A DNA stretch of 64,000 bases from Jeotgalibacillus haloalkalitolerans (GTDB lineage Bacteria; Bacillota; Bacilli; Bacillales; Jeotgalibacillaceae). Shown here piece by piece: positions 55,182 through 62,747 of this stretch. The stretch's first letter is position 1. The number at the start of each line of letters is the position of its first letter. A model generated the notes under the pieces. The model ran no database searches. It was given only the letters and a program-made list of their open reading frames with translations, and was not told the DNA's origin. The position numbers and the translations under genes were made by a program. The stretch spans positions 620,001 to 684,000 of the forward strand of contig NZ_JAXQNN010000002.1 of the NCBI RefSeq assembly GCF_034427455.1, written 5' to 3'.

Positions 55182-55273
55182 CTATCATCTCCCCTTCATT
55201 TTGTTATACATACAGTAGAAGGGTTGAAAGGAGCTGCTGTTACTCCTCTCACCTATAGGTGGCAACTGTATGA

Positions 55274-55789
55274 CTACCGTATGACATCAACATTTTCCAG
55301 TTCAATAGACAGCTTCTTTTGAATACGTCTGACTTTACGTTTAGCCCGGAAGATATGCGTCTGTACAGTTGGCTTCGTGATATTCAATTCATCTGCAATC
55401 TCTGCCATACTGCAACCTTGCGCCATATGCAACAGATAGCACTCTCTTTCTCTGTAGGACATATCCATCAAGAGATCAATGATGATATCCCGCTCCCTTT
55501 TGGGGATTACTGACTCTTCTACTTCCAAGTTCAATGATGGAAACAGATCCATATCCAGTAAAGCAGTGCGCTGATAATTGGCCCGGCGATCAACTCCCCT
55601 TCTGCTGTATGGTCGTCTGCCCTTTCTCATCCACTGCAACGAATACTCCATATCAGAGATCATGCCTGAGACAATGCGGTGTTCATCAGCATTAGCTGGA
55701 TTCTTCATATCTAACGACTCCCTATATTTAATTAGTTGATACTTACCTTTTGCATACTCTTCGATTAACTGCTCCACCCATGTCTGCAC
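55274..55789 (-). CDS. Sigma-70 region 4-like phage regulator (ArpU/Xpf type)
   Basis: 171 residues. The C-terminal third is a sigma region 4 helix-turn-helix: YRERECYLLHMAQGCSMAEI followed by ADELNITKPTVQTHIFRAKR. The N-terminal part is helical with a basic patch (GRRPYSRRGVDRRANYQR). Proteins of this build at the border of early and late genes switch on late transcription (ArpU, Xpf), which fits its place just before the HNH/terminase cluster. The start is GTG 55789 with AGGGGG upstream. The binding site is not known. Confidence 0.82.
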   Translation of the reverse strand: MQTWVEQLIEEYAKGKYQLIKYRESLDMKNPANADEHRIVSGMISDMEYSLQWMRKGRRPYSRRGVDRRANYQRTALLDMDLFPSLNLEVEESVIPKRERDIIIDLLMDMSYRERECYLLHMAQGCSMAEIADELNITKPTVQTHIFRAKRKVRRIQKKLSIELENVDVIR

Positions 55790-55801
55790 GCATGATGCCC
55801 C

Positions 55802-55996
55802 CTATCTTTGTTTTAATGCCCCTCCGCGCTTTCTTACGTATGTTTGTCTGTCAGCACCCATTAACTCTCTTAAATCACGCTGACTGAGCTTCTCTTTGCC
55901 TCTCGGTTTCTTTTCCTGTTGGAGCGGCTGCCTCTTAACAGCAATATGATTTGATGATGCCCAGTGCATTAACTGATCTCTGAAGTTCTCATTCAC
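55802..55996 (-). CDS. Small basic phage protein
   Basis: 64 residues from GTG 55996 with GGGAG nine bases upstream. It is basic and probably helical (FRDQLMHWASSNHIAVKRQP; LSQRDLRELMGADRQTYVRK). The last part, with LSQRDLRELMGADR, looks like a short DNA-binding segment, as in small proteins that precede sigma-like regulators. It ends 12 bases before the sigma-like gene. No family name is certain. Confidence 0.7.
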   Translation of the reverse strand: MNENFRDQLMHWASSNHIAVKRQPLQQEKKPRGKEKLSQRDLRELMGADRQTYVRKRGGALKQR

Positions 55997-56092
55997 TTCG
56001 TTTCTCTCCCTTCTGCATAAAAAAGAGAACGCCAGTAAAGCGCATGTGATCATGCAGCCTTATCAGCGTCCTCCGTTCGTCGGTCAGACAAT

Positions 56093-56281
56093 TTATTTCG
56101 TTATTTTCTTTGGACCGTTCAAGCGAATCCGTGTGCTTCTTATCACATCAATTGCCCGGCCGTCTTTCCAGATGACTTCATCAGTTCCGTGTCCATCCTG
56201 CGGCGGCTTTAATTCTGTTAACTCCCCATCTTTAACTATGTAGAGAGCATTTTCATTCTGATCAAATGGCTTACCTGGCAT
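56093..56281 (-). CDS. DUF3954-like (XtrA-like) phage protein
   Basis: 62 residues: NALYIVKDGELTELKPPQDG with VIWKDGRAIDVIRSTRIR. The Y-I-V-K-D-G-x-x-T-E-L-K-P-P motif matches small phage proteins classed as DUF3954 or XtrA-like. Role unknown. GAGGAGGATACAG precedes the ATG, which lies inside the end of the upstream small gene, so the two are coupled. Confidence 0.75.
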   Translation of the reverse strand: MPGKPFDQNENALYIVKDGELTELKPPQDGHGTDEVIWKDGRAIDVIRSTRIRLNGPKKITK

Positions 56282-56444
56282 CTGTATCCTCCTCTTCTAT
56301 AAGCAGCTGGAGGTGATTCAGTGCTGCTATGGCTCCTGACTGAAACCGTGTGTCTACTCCCGCTCTCTGCAGTGTCTCAGTTAACGCTTCATATCGCGCT
56401 ATTTCATTCTCAATCATTTGCTGTATTTCTTCGGCAGTTAACAA
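56271..56444 (-). CDS. Short helical phage protein (57 residues)
   Basis: A frame from TTG 56444 to TAA 56271, coding LTAEEIQQMIENEIARYEAL and ending LLIEEEDTDAR. The TTG overlaps the stop codon of the gene before it, and the end overlaps the next gene by 11 bases, so it fills the gap in the gene chain exactly. It is acidic and fully helical. Ribosome site is AAGGATG, moderate. Function unknown. Confidence 0.6.
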   Translation of the reverse strand: MLTAEEIQQMIENEIARYEALTETLQRAGVDTRFQSGAIAALNHLQLLIEEEDTDAR

Positions 56445-56743
56445 TTTATTTCAACATCCTTGTAAGCTCTTAATTTAATTTCTGATGTGACTGAAGTTAT
56501 TTCTCTTTTAACCTTGAGTATGACTTCCATCATTTCAGCCAGGTTCTCAGCATCACTCACACGCAGATCATGATCCAGTAATGCATCACATAAGCGCTCA
56601 AACGTTGGATAATATCCGACAAAGCGCAGTATGTACTGATCTTGGAGCGGCTGACCCTGTTCATCTGTCCGTGGAACCCTTTGTTCAAGTTTATAATTGA
56701 GTGGATCTGTGGTGACCTGGTATTCTCCAAACGTCAGTTTCAT
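56438..56743 (-). CDS. Phage protein of unknown function
   Basis: 101 residues: LTFGEYQVTTDPLNYKLEQR, QDQYILRFVGYYPTFERLCD and ALLDHDLRVSDAENLAEMME. The part around YYPTFERLCDALLDH resembles a DUF5405-like or single-strand-associated small phage protein, but I cannot assign it. ATG 56743 overlaps the stop of the upstream 36-residue gene (ATGA). Confidence 0.75.
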   Translation of the reverse strand: MKLTFGEYQVTTDPLNYKLEQRVPRTDEQGQPLQDQYILRFVGYYPTFERLCDALLDHDLRVSDAENLAEMMEVILKVKREITSVTSEIKLRAYKDVEINC

Positions 56744-56850
56744 ATGACCTTTTCCTTTTCATCGATGATTTCATGATGCTGTTTATCACAGACCGGGCAG
56801 ACATCTTCACCCTGCGGAACATATACACCACGCAGAATACATTGATCCAT
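56740..56850 (-). CDS. Mini zinc-ribbon-like phage protein (36 residues)
   Basis: ATG 56850 with AGGAG seven bases upstream; 36 codons with CPVCDKQHHEI, a C-x2-C followed by a His pair that could bind zinc, and a further Cys at position 4. Stop and next start overlap as ATGA. Very short phage proteins of this kind are common in Bacillales phages; role unknown. Confidence 0.65.
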   Translation of the reverse strand: MDQCILRGVYVPQGEDVCPVCDKQHHEIIDEKEKVI

Positions 56851-56867
56851 CGGCTTGCTCCTCTCAA

Positions 56868-57032
56868 TTATTGGTTTATAAATCGTTTTGCAAATCTCAG
56901 TTGTTGATGAATATATGCATCTGTTTCTTTACCTCCAGAAGCAAGCCAGTCGCCTATGCGCTGATTAATATCCTGTAATACCGGTAAAGGCAGCTGGCTC
57001 GATATCTTAGTGATTTCTTCGAGCGGCTTCAT
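56868..57032 (-). CDS. DUF6877-like phage protein (54 residues)
   Basis: ATG 57032 with AAGGAG eleven bases upstream; the product MKPLEEITKISSQLPLPVLQ continues GDWLASGGKETDAYIHQQLR and ends FAKRFINQ. The pattern of a short helix pair with D-W-L-A-S-G-G and Y-I-x-Q-Q-L-R-F matches small phage proteins that I recall as DUF6877. No function known. It follows the 62-residue gene by 4 bases. Confidence 0.68.
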   Translation of the reverse strand: MKPLEEITKISSQLPLPVLQDINQRIGDWLASGGKETDAYIHQQLRFAKRFINQ

Positions 57033-57036
57033 ATCA

Positions 57037-57225
57037 CTATCGTCTCCTTACAACATTGAAATTAATGTCATGGTTAATTTCACCTTTTGTTTCTACAACT
57101 TTACGCTCGATACCCACCTTACAGATCTCTCTGCCTTCAATACTTACCGAAATGACTTCTCCAGTTTGAATATCATTATCAAAGATGTATTCTGCAAGTT
57201 CATCAGCTATATCGTATTTGATCAT
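57037..57225 (-). CDS. Small phage protein after the methyltransferase
   Basis: 62 residues from ATG 57225 with AAAGGAG upstream: MIKYDIADELAEYIFDNDIQ, GEVISVSIEGREICKVGIER and ending NVVRRR. Alpha/beta, no known motif. The reading frame extends upstream into the methyltransferase gene, but the ribosome site decides the shorter form. Function unknown. Confidence 0.7.
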   Translation of the reverse strand: MIKYDIADELAEYIFDNDIQTGEVISVSIEGREICKVGIERKVVETKGEINHDINFNVVRRR

Positions 57226-57238
57226 AATATTCTCCTTT

Positions 57239-58591
57239 CTAAGTAGAAACTGCATATCTTGATTCTGCTAAACACATCTCAGGTAGATTTGCTCTAACCA
57301 ACGCATTTGCAAATGGTGGTGGAACTGAATTGCCTACTCTAGCCACCTGTGCCGATTTAGGGTATTTCTTTCCGGTGTAATCCTGACCGATAATATAGCG
57401 ATTAGGAAACCCCTGCGCTAAAAACAATTCTCTGGGCTGCAGCATACGCATTCCAATGTCAGTGACCTTATAATTTTCACCGTGGACCGTCACTAAACCA
57501 AAACGATCTTTTGTTGGGATGGTGTGAATTGGTTCATTTATTGACTGTCCTATCCCTTGTCCGTAATACTTTGTCAAAAATGCTGTTACAAGAGAATGGT
57601 GATCCACGGTTGTAATCGTGTGCAAGGGTTGTCTTATATCTATTCCTGCGCCTGTATAATTGCCTCCATAATGTTTTGCAAGAAATGCGGTTACAAGTCC
57701 GAAGCGGTTTGCTGTTGGAATCGTTGCTAATGGTTCTCCAGGTGATGATCCTCTTGTCTCCGGTCCCTGATGCGTATAATAATGCTGAATGAAATGAGCA
57801 TTGTCATTTACGATGAATGGTTCTTCAGGTTCAATTACGAATTTATTAATGCCTCTGGCTATTCTAATTAATGTATTTTCTTTTAATGGCTTCTTCCTGG
57901 TAAATATACTTGGAGCGGTTAGTTGCCAGTCAATTACTTCAGCAGCAGTTCTATATGGCTTTTTTAATCCTAATTGCACGTTTATATCATTCGGTTCAGC
58001 GTGAGAAGCTTCAGGCCATGTAATAGGCTGACCATCACACCTTGCTATCAAGAACAGCCGCTGCCGGGTTGTAGGAGCTCCGTAGTCACATGCTTTTAAT
58101 ACTTTGAAATCAACTTCATATCCATGTCGTTTAAATGCTCTAACAAATGACTGAAATGTTTTACCCTTCTTATCCGGATCCGGACGATCACCTTTTAATG
58201 GTCCCCAATCTTGAAACTCTTCAACGTTTTCCAGAATGATTACCCTCGGCCGTACCGTAGCAGCCCACCTGACACCGATCCACGCAAGCCCTCTGATGGT
58301 TTTATCAACCGGCTTGCCACCTTTTGCTTTAGAGAAGTGTTTACAGTCAGGAGAAAGCCAGCACAAGCCGACCTTCCTTCCCTTTACTACTTCACGGGGA
58401 TCCACATCCCAAACAGATTCACAATAATGCTCAGTGTGTGGATGGTTTGCTTTGTGCATGGCAATTGCAGCGGGATCATGATTGATTGCTACATCGACAT
58501 TTAAGCCGGTAGCCATTTCAATACCGGTACTGGCACCGCCACCCCCGGCAAAGTTATCTACTATGATTTCTCTGAACAGATTTAACTGCAT
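57239..58591 (-). CDS. DNA (cytosine-5) methyltransferase, orphan phage type
   Basis: 450 residues. Motif I VDNFAGGGGASTGIEMA, motif IV LSPDCKHFS with the catalytic Cys83 (here S-P-D-C instead of the usual P-C-Q), motif VI ILENVEEF, motif VIII TRQRLFLIAR, motif IX LQPRELFLAQGFP and motif X GNSVPP are all present, so it should be active. The target-recognition part contains three related blocks (residues about 287-371) of the form PLHTIPTxxRFGLVTAFL. No restriction enzyme gene is nearby, so it more likely protects phage DNA from host restriction. GGAGCTTGGTAC precedes the ATG. Confidence 0.92.
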   Translation of the reverse strand: MQLNLFREIIVDNFAGGGGASTGIEMATGLNVDVAINHDPAAIAMHKANHPHTEHYCESVWDVDPREVVKGRKVGLCWLSPDCKHFSKAKGGKPVDKTIRGLAWIGVRWAATVRPRVIILENVEEFQDWGPLKGDRPDPDKKGKTFQSFVRAFKRHGYEVDFKVLKACDYGAPTTRQRLFLIARCDGQPITWPEASHAEPNDINVQLGLKKPYRTAAEVIDWQLTAPSIFTRKKPLKENTLIRIARGINKFVIEPEEPFIVNDNAHFIQHYYTHQGPETRGSSPGEPLATIPTANRFGLVTAFLAKHYGGNYTGAGIDIRQPLHTITTVDHHSLVTAFLTKYYGQGIGQSINEPIHTIPTKDRFGLVTVHGENYKVTDIGMRMLQPRELFLAQGFPNRYIIGQDYTGKKYPKSAQVARVGNSVPPPFANALVRANLPEMCLAESRYAVST

Positions 58592-58618
58592 GTACCAAGC
58601 TCCTTTCTATGGGAGTGT

Positions 58619-58810
58619 TTAATCTGCAATTAGTTCGACATTCAACCCATCACCATTTAAGAAGTCGCACAAGACATCAAAATCATCACTTGCAACAACC
58701 ATTTCCCACGCCAATCCTTCATAACCATATTCTTCTTCAAGTTCTGATACCGCCTGACGAAATCTGGTAAATTCAAATTCTCCATTGTTTACAATTAGTG
58801 TTTGTTTCAT
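58619..58810 (-). CDS. Small acidic phage protein
   Basis: 63 residues, acidic, helical plus strands: TLIVNNGEFEFTRFRQAVSE, YGYEGLAWEMVVASDDFDVL, ending NVELIAD. GGAGAGGGGTATCTG precedes the ATG. It overlaps the 3' end of the membrane-protein gene upstream by 38 bases and precedes the methyltransferase by 27 bases. No family recognised. High acidity is common in DNA-mimic or anti-restriction proteins, but this is not evidence for that role. Confidence 0.7.
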   Translation of the reverse strand: MKQTLIVNNGEFEFTRFRQAVSELEEEYGYEGLAWEMVVASDDFDVLCDFLNGDGLNVELIAD

Positions 58811-59018
58811 CAGATACCCCTCTCCTTTTATCAGCTCGGTCCATCATTCTGCGGAAGTGTGCTTCTGTTTCCACTCTTCGTTTTGCTATGATTCTATTCG
58901 TCTTGTGGATCTGGTATATCACGTATATAAACCCGCTCACACCAATCAGAATCATTAAAATGGCGATAGAGAGATAACCGGCCATAATCGGCATTGTCAA
59001 TTTTTCAATCATGTTCAT
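58773..59018 (-). CDS. Single-helix phage membrane protein
   Basis: 81 residues: a helix at about 12-36 (GYLSIAILMILIGVSGFIYV) followed by a basic cytoplasmic tail (KTNRIIAKRRVETEAHFRRM). By the positive-inside rule the C-terminus is in the cytoplasm. AGGTCG precedes the ATG, which overlaps the stop of the 57-residue gene upstream. Role unknown. Confidence 0.7.
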   Translation of the reverse strand: MNMIEKLTMPIMAGYLSIAILMILIGVSGFIYVIYQIHKTNRIIAKRRVETEAHFRRMMDRADKRRGVSDETNTNCKQWRI

Positions 59019-59188
59019 GAAACGACCTCATACTTTCCGCTCCGGCTTACCAGGAGCATTTGTCTTCTGGTGAATGGAACTGACTCTCTGATCACCTTCC
59101 GTCCAGCTGCCTCTTCAAATATCGTAATGACTGTCAGATAATCTCGCTCTGCGCTGACTGATCTATGTTCTGTCACGTATCTTGGCAC
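59015..59188 (-). CDS. Short basic phage protein (57 residues)
   Basis: GTG 59188 to TGA 59015, coding a product that begins PRYVTEHRSVSAERDYLTVI and ends SRSGKYEVVS. The stop overlaps the next start (ATGA). The ribosome site is weak (TAGGTG). It is supported mainly by exact fit in the gene chain and by its balanced, protein-like composition. Confidence 0.55.
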   Translation of the reverse strand: MPRYVTEHRSVSAERDYLTVITIFEEAAGRKVIRESVPFTRRQMLLVSRSGKYEVVS

Positions 59189-59279
59189 GATATAAGCACC
59201 TACTTTATTCTATTTTGTGAAATGATTTACTGTTTAGTCTTATAAAGAAGAGGCGTCTTGCAACGCCCCTCATATCCAT

Positions 59280-60002
59280 TTACGAGATAATCATGACTGA
59301 ACCGCCGTCCATTGCGCCGCTCAGTTCTTTCTCAAGGTACTCACGGATGTTTCTCATCGCTTCATGCTTCCAAGCTCCACCATCGGCTTCAAACAGCGCA
59401 CATGATGGACCATCTTTCATACGGAAAATGAAATTACTCTCTGGCTGCTCTATTTCAACAAATGTTCTGCGCGGCGCTAATGTGATCGGGTTAGGGACCA
59501 CGACACTTTCTACAGATGCAACGCCTGTTCTTGCTACAACGCTTTGACTGGTTCCGTCATCACCATATGTTTTAACAGCTTCCTGTTTGATATTCCCGAC
59601 TACCTTTAACGCAATGTCGCGCTCCTCATTCTGCACGAAGCATGACTGCAGCTTTATGTTAAATGTCTCCGAGTCGTAGTAACGGTCAAATATAAATTCA
59701 GGCAGCCAGGCAATAGATTGAATCAATACTTCACGTTTACGATCATCATTCAGCTGCTTTACTACCTCCACCCGCTCCGGGCTCTTTATATGGATGATCA
59801 GCTCAGTGAGTGAACCATCATTTCTGCGATCTACGTTTTCATTAATATAGTCAACAATACCTTTCAGTGTATTAAGTACGAGCGGGTCAGCTGTCGGACG
59901 CTCAACAAGGTGCATTCTTTCAGTTGAGTACGTCTGGCCATGTTCACGGTGGATCTGGTTTCCTGCTTTGCTCAATAGGTACTCCATTGCTTCTTTAATC
60001 AT
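59280..60002 (-). CDS. DUF2303 (YfdQ-like) phage protein
   Basis: 240 residues. MHLVERPTADPLVLNTLKGI, then DYINENVDRRNDGSLTELII, FDRYYDSETFNIKLQSCFVQ and TGVASVESVVVPNPITLAPR match the DUF2303/YfdQ family. The family is found in many phages near recombination or replication genes; its function is not settled. GGAGGAATGAAAA precedes the ATG. It follows the 136-residue gene by 29 bases, the usual pair. Confidence 0.85.
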   Translation of the reverse strand: MIKEAMEYLLSKAGNQIHREHGQTYSTERMHLVERPTADPLVLNTLKGIVDYINENVDRRNDGSLTELIIHIKSPERVEVVKQLNDDRKREVLIQSIAWLPEFIFDRYYDSETFNIKLQSCFVQNEERDIALKVVGNIKQEAVKTYGDDGTSQSVVARTGVASVESVVVPNPITLAPRRTFVEIEQPESNFIFRMKDGPSCALFEADGGAWKHEAMRNIREYLEKELSGAMDGGSVMIIS

Positions 60003-60031
60003 TTTTCATTCCTCCAGTAGTTTAATAGTTT

Positions 60032-60442
60032 TTATTTAGATGATTTTTGTTTACGGAAATCTACGACTTTCTCTTCGCCGGCTTCTTCATCTTCAATGAC
60101 TTCACCGGTGTCCTCTGCAAGCTCTCCATCTTCGTTCCAGTACGTCTGCCCCTTTGCACCGGATTTAAGTTCTGCCCCGACAACCTTGCCGTTATCATGG
60201 CCAAGGATGAGAGTGGATCCGACTGACTTGGCAGGTGCCAGTTTGCTTTTAACCTGAACATCCGTGGTCACAAGTTCACGTTTTTCATCTGCAGTCATGG
60301 TTAGCGTCAATGTGACGGTACGCTTTGCTTTGTGATCTGTATTTGGATCATCAATGTTTTCAAGCACTCTCTGAATCTCTCTGTTTATTTTTTCTGATGC
60401 TGCTCCATCTGCGAATGAATTAAAATCAATTTTTGTACTCAT
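60032..60442 (-). CDS. Phage replication-terminator-like protein
   Basis: 136 residues: KIDFNSFADGAASEKINREI, KAKRTVTLTLTMTADEKREL and KSVGSTLILGHDNGKVVGAE, ending in an acidic, Lys-terminated tail. The same type of protein is often annotated as replication terminator protein in Firmicute phages and stands beside DUF2303 genes; the name is historical and the function unproven. It overlaps the YopX gene by 4 bases. Confidence 0.78.
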   Translation of the reverse strand: MSTKIDFNSFADGAASEKINREIQRVLENIDDPNTDHKAKRTVTLTLTMTADEKRELVTTDVQVKSKLAPAKSVGSTLILGHDNGKVVGAELKSGAKGQTYWNEDGELAEDTGEVIEDEEAGEEKVVDFRKQKSSK

Positions 60443-60816
60443 CGTTTAGCCTCCAATAGTTCAGGGTTTTCATATCTATTTCCTACAATCTCAATTCTTT
60501 CTTGCCAGTGTTCTAAGCCCACAAAACTTGCTGCACCGTTCTGCTTGCCCTTTAGTCCAGTGTCATGCCAGACTACTGTATAAGTGATATTTGGATCGCC
60601 AAGGTGAAAAATATGTCCCTCATAAAGTTCCTTTTCATTTTCGACAATTAACCCTGTGAATTGTGCAATTGACTTATCGACAATGCCAACATCATGAGTA
60701 TCATTTCTCATTCTCCATTTACCTTTATGGTCTCTATAAGGTGCGCCATAAAACCATGCTTTATATCTCGCATATTTTATATGGCTTGCTCGAGCTCTAT
60801 ATTTAATCTCTCTCAC
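60439..60816 (-). CDS. YopX-family phage protein
   Basis: 125 residues from GTG 60816 (GGAGGCGAGAGA upstream). The YopX pattern is clear: REIKYRARASHIKYARYKAW, QFTGLIVENEKELYEGHIFH, LGDPNITYTVVWHDTG and WQERIEIVGNRYENPELL. The family is widespread in Bacillus phages and of unknown function; the last part folds like an SH3-type barrel. The start overlaps the recU stop as GTGA. Confidence 0.9.
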   Translation of the reverse strand: MREIKYRARASHIKYARYKAWFYGAPYRDHKGKWRMRNDTHDVGIVDKSIAQFTGLIVENEKELYEGHIFHLGDPNITYTVVWHDTGLKGKQNGAASFVGLEHWQERIEIVGNRYENPELLEAKR

Positions 60817-61334
60817 TCTCTCGCCTCCCATGCGGTTGATAACCAATCCAATGTGATCTTATCGCCTGGCTTGATTAGTCTGCCACGCTCCTGAATAACT
60901 TTATATGGAATACTCTTTGCTCCTGCAGCTGCGGCTTCATTCAATGACTGCTGCAGTGCCTTATAAGGGAACAGGTAAACTTCTTTATGTGTTGTAAAAT
61001 GAATGATCAGGAAGCTCAATCCACCCTGCTGATCCCATTGCTTTAGATACTTAACTTGATGTGACTTAATGTTCTTGAGCGGGAAGTTGGTTTTCACCTT
61101 GGTTTCCTTTGCATCGAAACAGATACTTACACCGCTTGCCAGACCGATATAATCCGGTGCGCCTTTATCTTTAAAAAACCCGCTTAGTATTCGTTTCCCA
61201 TCGACCTTTGTTGCTTTAACTTCAGGATGCTGCCTGACTATAACGCCTTGACCTCTGTGCTCATACATGGCGTTTGCGTGGTCAATGTATAACTCAAGCG
61301 TCTTCCCTCTGTTTGAGTGGCTCCATGATTTCAT
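60813..61334 (-). CDS. recU: Holliday junction resolvase RecU (phage copy)
   Basis: 173 residues from ATG 61334 (GAGGGTGAAG upstream). Resolvase core: SWSHSNRGKTLELYIDHANA, APDYIG and ICFDAKETKVKTNFPLKNIK hold the Asp-x-Glu-x-Lys type site, followed by SHQVKYLKQWDQQGGLSFLI. RecU cuts four-way junctions and modulates RecA. Shorter than chromosomal RecU (about 200 residues) at the N-terminus. It overlaps the gene before it by 41 bases. Confidence 0.92.
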   Translation of the reverse strand: MKSWSHSNRGKTLELYIDHANAMYEHRGQGVIVRQHPEVKATKVDGKRILSGFFKDKGAPDYIGLASGVSICFDAKETKVKTNFPLKNIKSHQVKYLKQWDQQGGLSFLIIHFTTHKEVYLFPYKALQQSLNEAAAAGAKSIPYKVIQERGRLIKPGDKITLDWLSTAWEARE

Positions 61335-61581
61335 TTTCTTCACCCTCTTCATTGAACAGCTCGTACAGGACCCAGTCTGCATCTGTTCGTTTCTCTTTTA
61401 GGTATTCATTTAGCAGCTTGTTCAGCCGTGGTATGTTTTTGTCTTTCACATACTTATACAGCGTTCGGTAATCGTGATATTTAGCTGCAACCTGCTTCTC
61501 ATTGAGCAGATAGTCAATTGTCAGAGCCATCTTTTTATCTTTGGTTTTAATGGCCCGTTCAAACAGCTCTTGAATGTACAT
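61294..61581 (-). CDS. Helical phage protein next to recU
   Basis: 95 residues, helical and charged: YIQELFERAIKTKDKKMALT, IDYLLNEKQVAAKYHDYRTL and WVLYELFNEEGEENEIME. No family recognised. It overlaps recU by 41 bases and the zinc protein upstream by 23 bases, so it is translated within the same replication-gene chain. Confidence 0.72.
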   Translation of the reverse strand: MYIQELFERAIKTKDKKMALTIDYLLNEKQVAAKYHDYRTLYKYVKDKNIPRLNKLLNEYLKEKRTDADWVLYELFNEEGEENEIMEPLKQREDA

Positions 61582-61828
61582 CTTTCAGTAGCTTCCTGTC
61601 CGCTTGATATGAATCTTCAATCTCCTTCAGGCATTCCGCTCTGAATTTAACCGGATCAATGCCGAACCGCTCACATGCTTCATTGATCTTTGCCTGAGTG
61701 CGCTTGCTACTCTCTTCAGCCTGCTTCAAGTTGCGCTCTTGGCATGCAGGTTCAGGGCAAGGGATGCTTTCATGGCCGAATGAGTAATACTTGTAGGTAG
61801 CTCCATGTCCTTTGCAGTGATCACACAT
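61559..61828 (-). CDS. Small zinc-binding phage protein
   Basis: 89 residues. MCDHCKGHGATYKYYSFGHE with IPCPEPACQERN gives two cysteine pairs (C-x2-C and C-x4-C) that can bind zinc, as in DnaJ-type or helicase-loader zinc ribbons. The rest is a charged helix pair (RFGIDPVKFRAECLKEIEDS). It follows the DnaC-like loader gene by 22 bases and may assist it; that is inference. Confidence 0.72.
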   Translation of the reverse strand: MCDHCKGHGATYKYYSFGHESIPCPEPACQERNLKQAEESSKRTQAKINEACERFGIDPVKFRAECLKEIEDSYQADRKLLKDVHSRAV

Positions 61829-61850
61829 GTTGTCCCGCTCCTCTCTTTAA

Positions 61851-62747
61851 TTAAAATGTGCCGTTCAGGCGATAACTTTTACCTGTGAACTCAAGAATGT
61901 GAATATTAGCGAAAATACGCTCATATATCTTTTTACTGACATGCTGCTGAAGTTCATCTGGATCCGGGTTAGATGTGTATATGGTGTTGCGTCCCTGCCT
62001 GGCATCCGTGATTTGAAATAGCATGTCATTCAGCCAGCTCTGCCCCTGCTCGTCCTGCTTGTTCATTGCACCGCCAAGCTCGTCAATGATAAGCAGGTCG
62101 CATGATTTCAGCATGTCTAATATTTTTGATTCACTGATGTCACTGTCTTTCCGCCACGTGGCCTTAATCTTGGTGACCAGCTCCGGCAAGTTGATAAAGA
62201 TGACTGTGATCCCCTCAGTGCCGTCCGGCTTCGTGTAGGTAGAACCTAACTCTATGACTCTTTTAGCAATCGCTACTGCAAGGTGACTTTTCCCAAGTCC
62301 ATACATGCCATGGAGCAGCAACCCAATGTCATTCTCTTCGTTCAGGTTCTTCGGGAAGTTCTCGGCGAACCTTCTGCAATCATTCAATGCTTTTGCCTGG
62401 CTTTCATTAGCCGGCTTGTAATTATCGAACCCTGCTTTTTTTAAGCGCGGTGGAATGATGCTGTAAAGATTAAAGTGATCCTGCAGGCGGTGCATCCTTT
62501 CCTTACGTGCATTTTCTTTAGCGGCTGCTGCGAGCTGCTGATCTTCCTGCAGAATGTGATCACAGTACATGCAGTATTCTTTGCCTGACTCATCAATCAT
62601 CAGGACCCGGTTACAAGCCGGTAAATCATCACCTGCATGTTTGTTCTGGCAACGGTTAGAACTTGCCTGCGGAATTCTTCCGGCGTTCAATAGCTTCTTG
62701 CCAATCTTCGCCAAACTCTCCGGGTCCTTGTGCTTTAGCTGGCTCAC
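61851..62747 (-). CDS. DnaC/DnaI-like helicase loader ATPase
   Basis: 298 residues. The N-terminal ~75 residues hold a zinc motif (CQNKHAGDDLPACN, YCMYCDHI). The AAA+ domain shows LLLHGMYGLGKSHLAVAIAK (Walker A), LLIIDELGG (Walker B) and IYTSNPDPDEL (sensor 1), with the arginine in YERIFANI. Such proteins load the replicative helicase at the phage origin. The start is GTG 62747 with GGAGGTGA upstream. It overlaps the DnaD-like gene by 92 bases in another frame. Confidence 0.92.
   Translation of the reverse strand: MSQLKHKDPESLAKIGKKLLNAGRIPQASSNRCQNKHAGDDLPACNRVLMIDESGKEYCMYCDHILQEDQQLAAAAKENARKERMHRLQDHFNLYSIIPPRLKKAGFDNYKPANESQAKALNDCRRFAENFPKNLNEENDIGLLLHGMYGLGKSHLAVAIAKRVIELGSTYTKPDGTEGITVIFINLPELVTKIKATWRKDSDISESKILDMLKSCDLLIIDELGGAMNKQDEQGQSWLNDMLFQITDARQGRNTIYTSNPDPDELQQHVSKKIYERIFANIHILEFTGKSYRLNGTF

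Noticed and set aside
55182-55273. Late promoter or gene between the sigma-like regulator and the 65-residue gene
   Set aside because: Only short hairpins and a weak TATAAC were seen; no frame with a ribosome site and no convincing -35.
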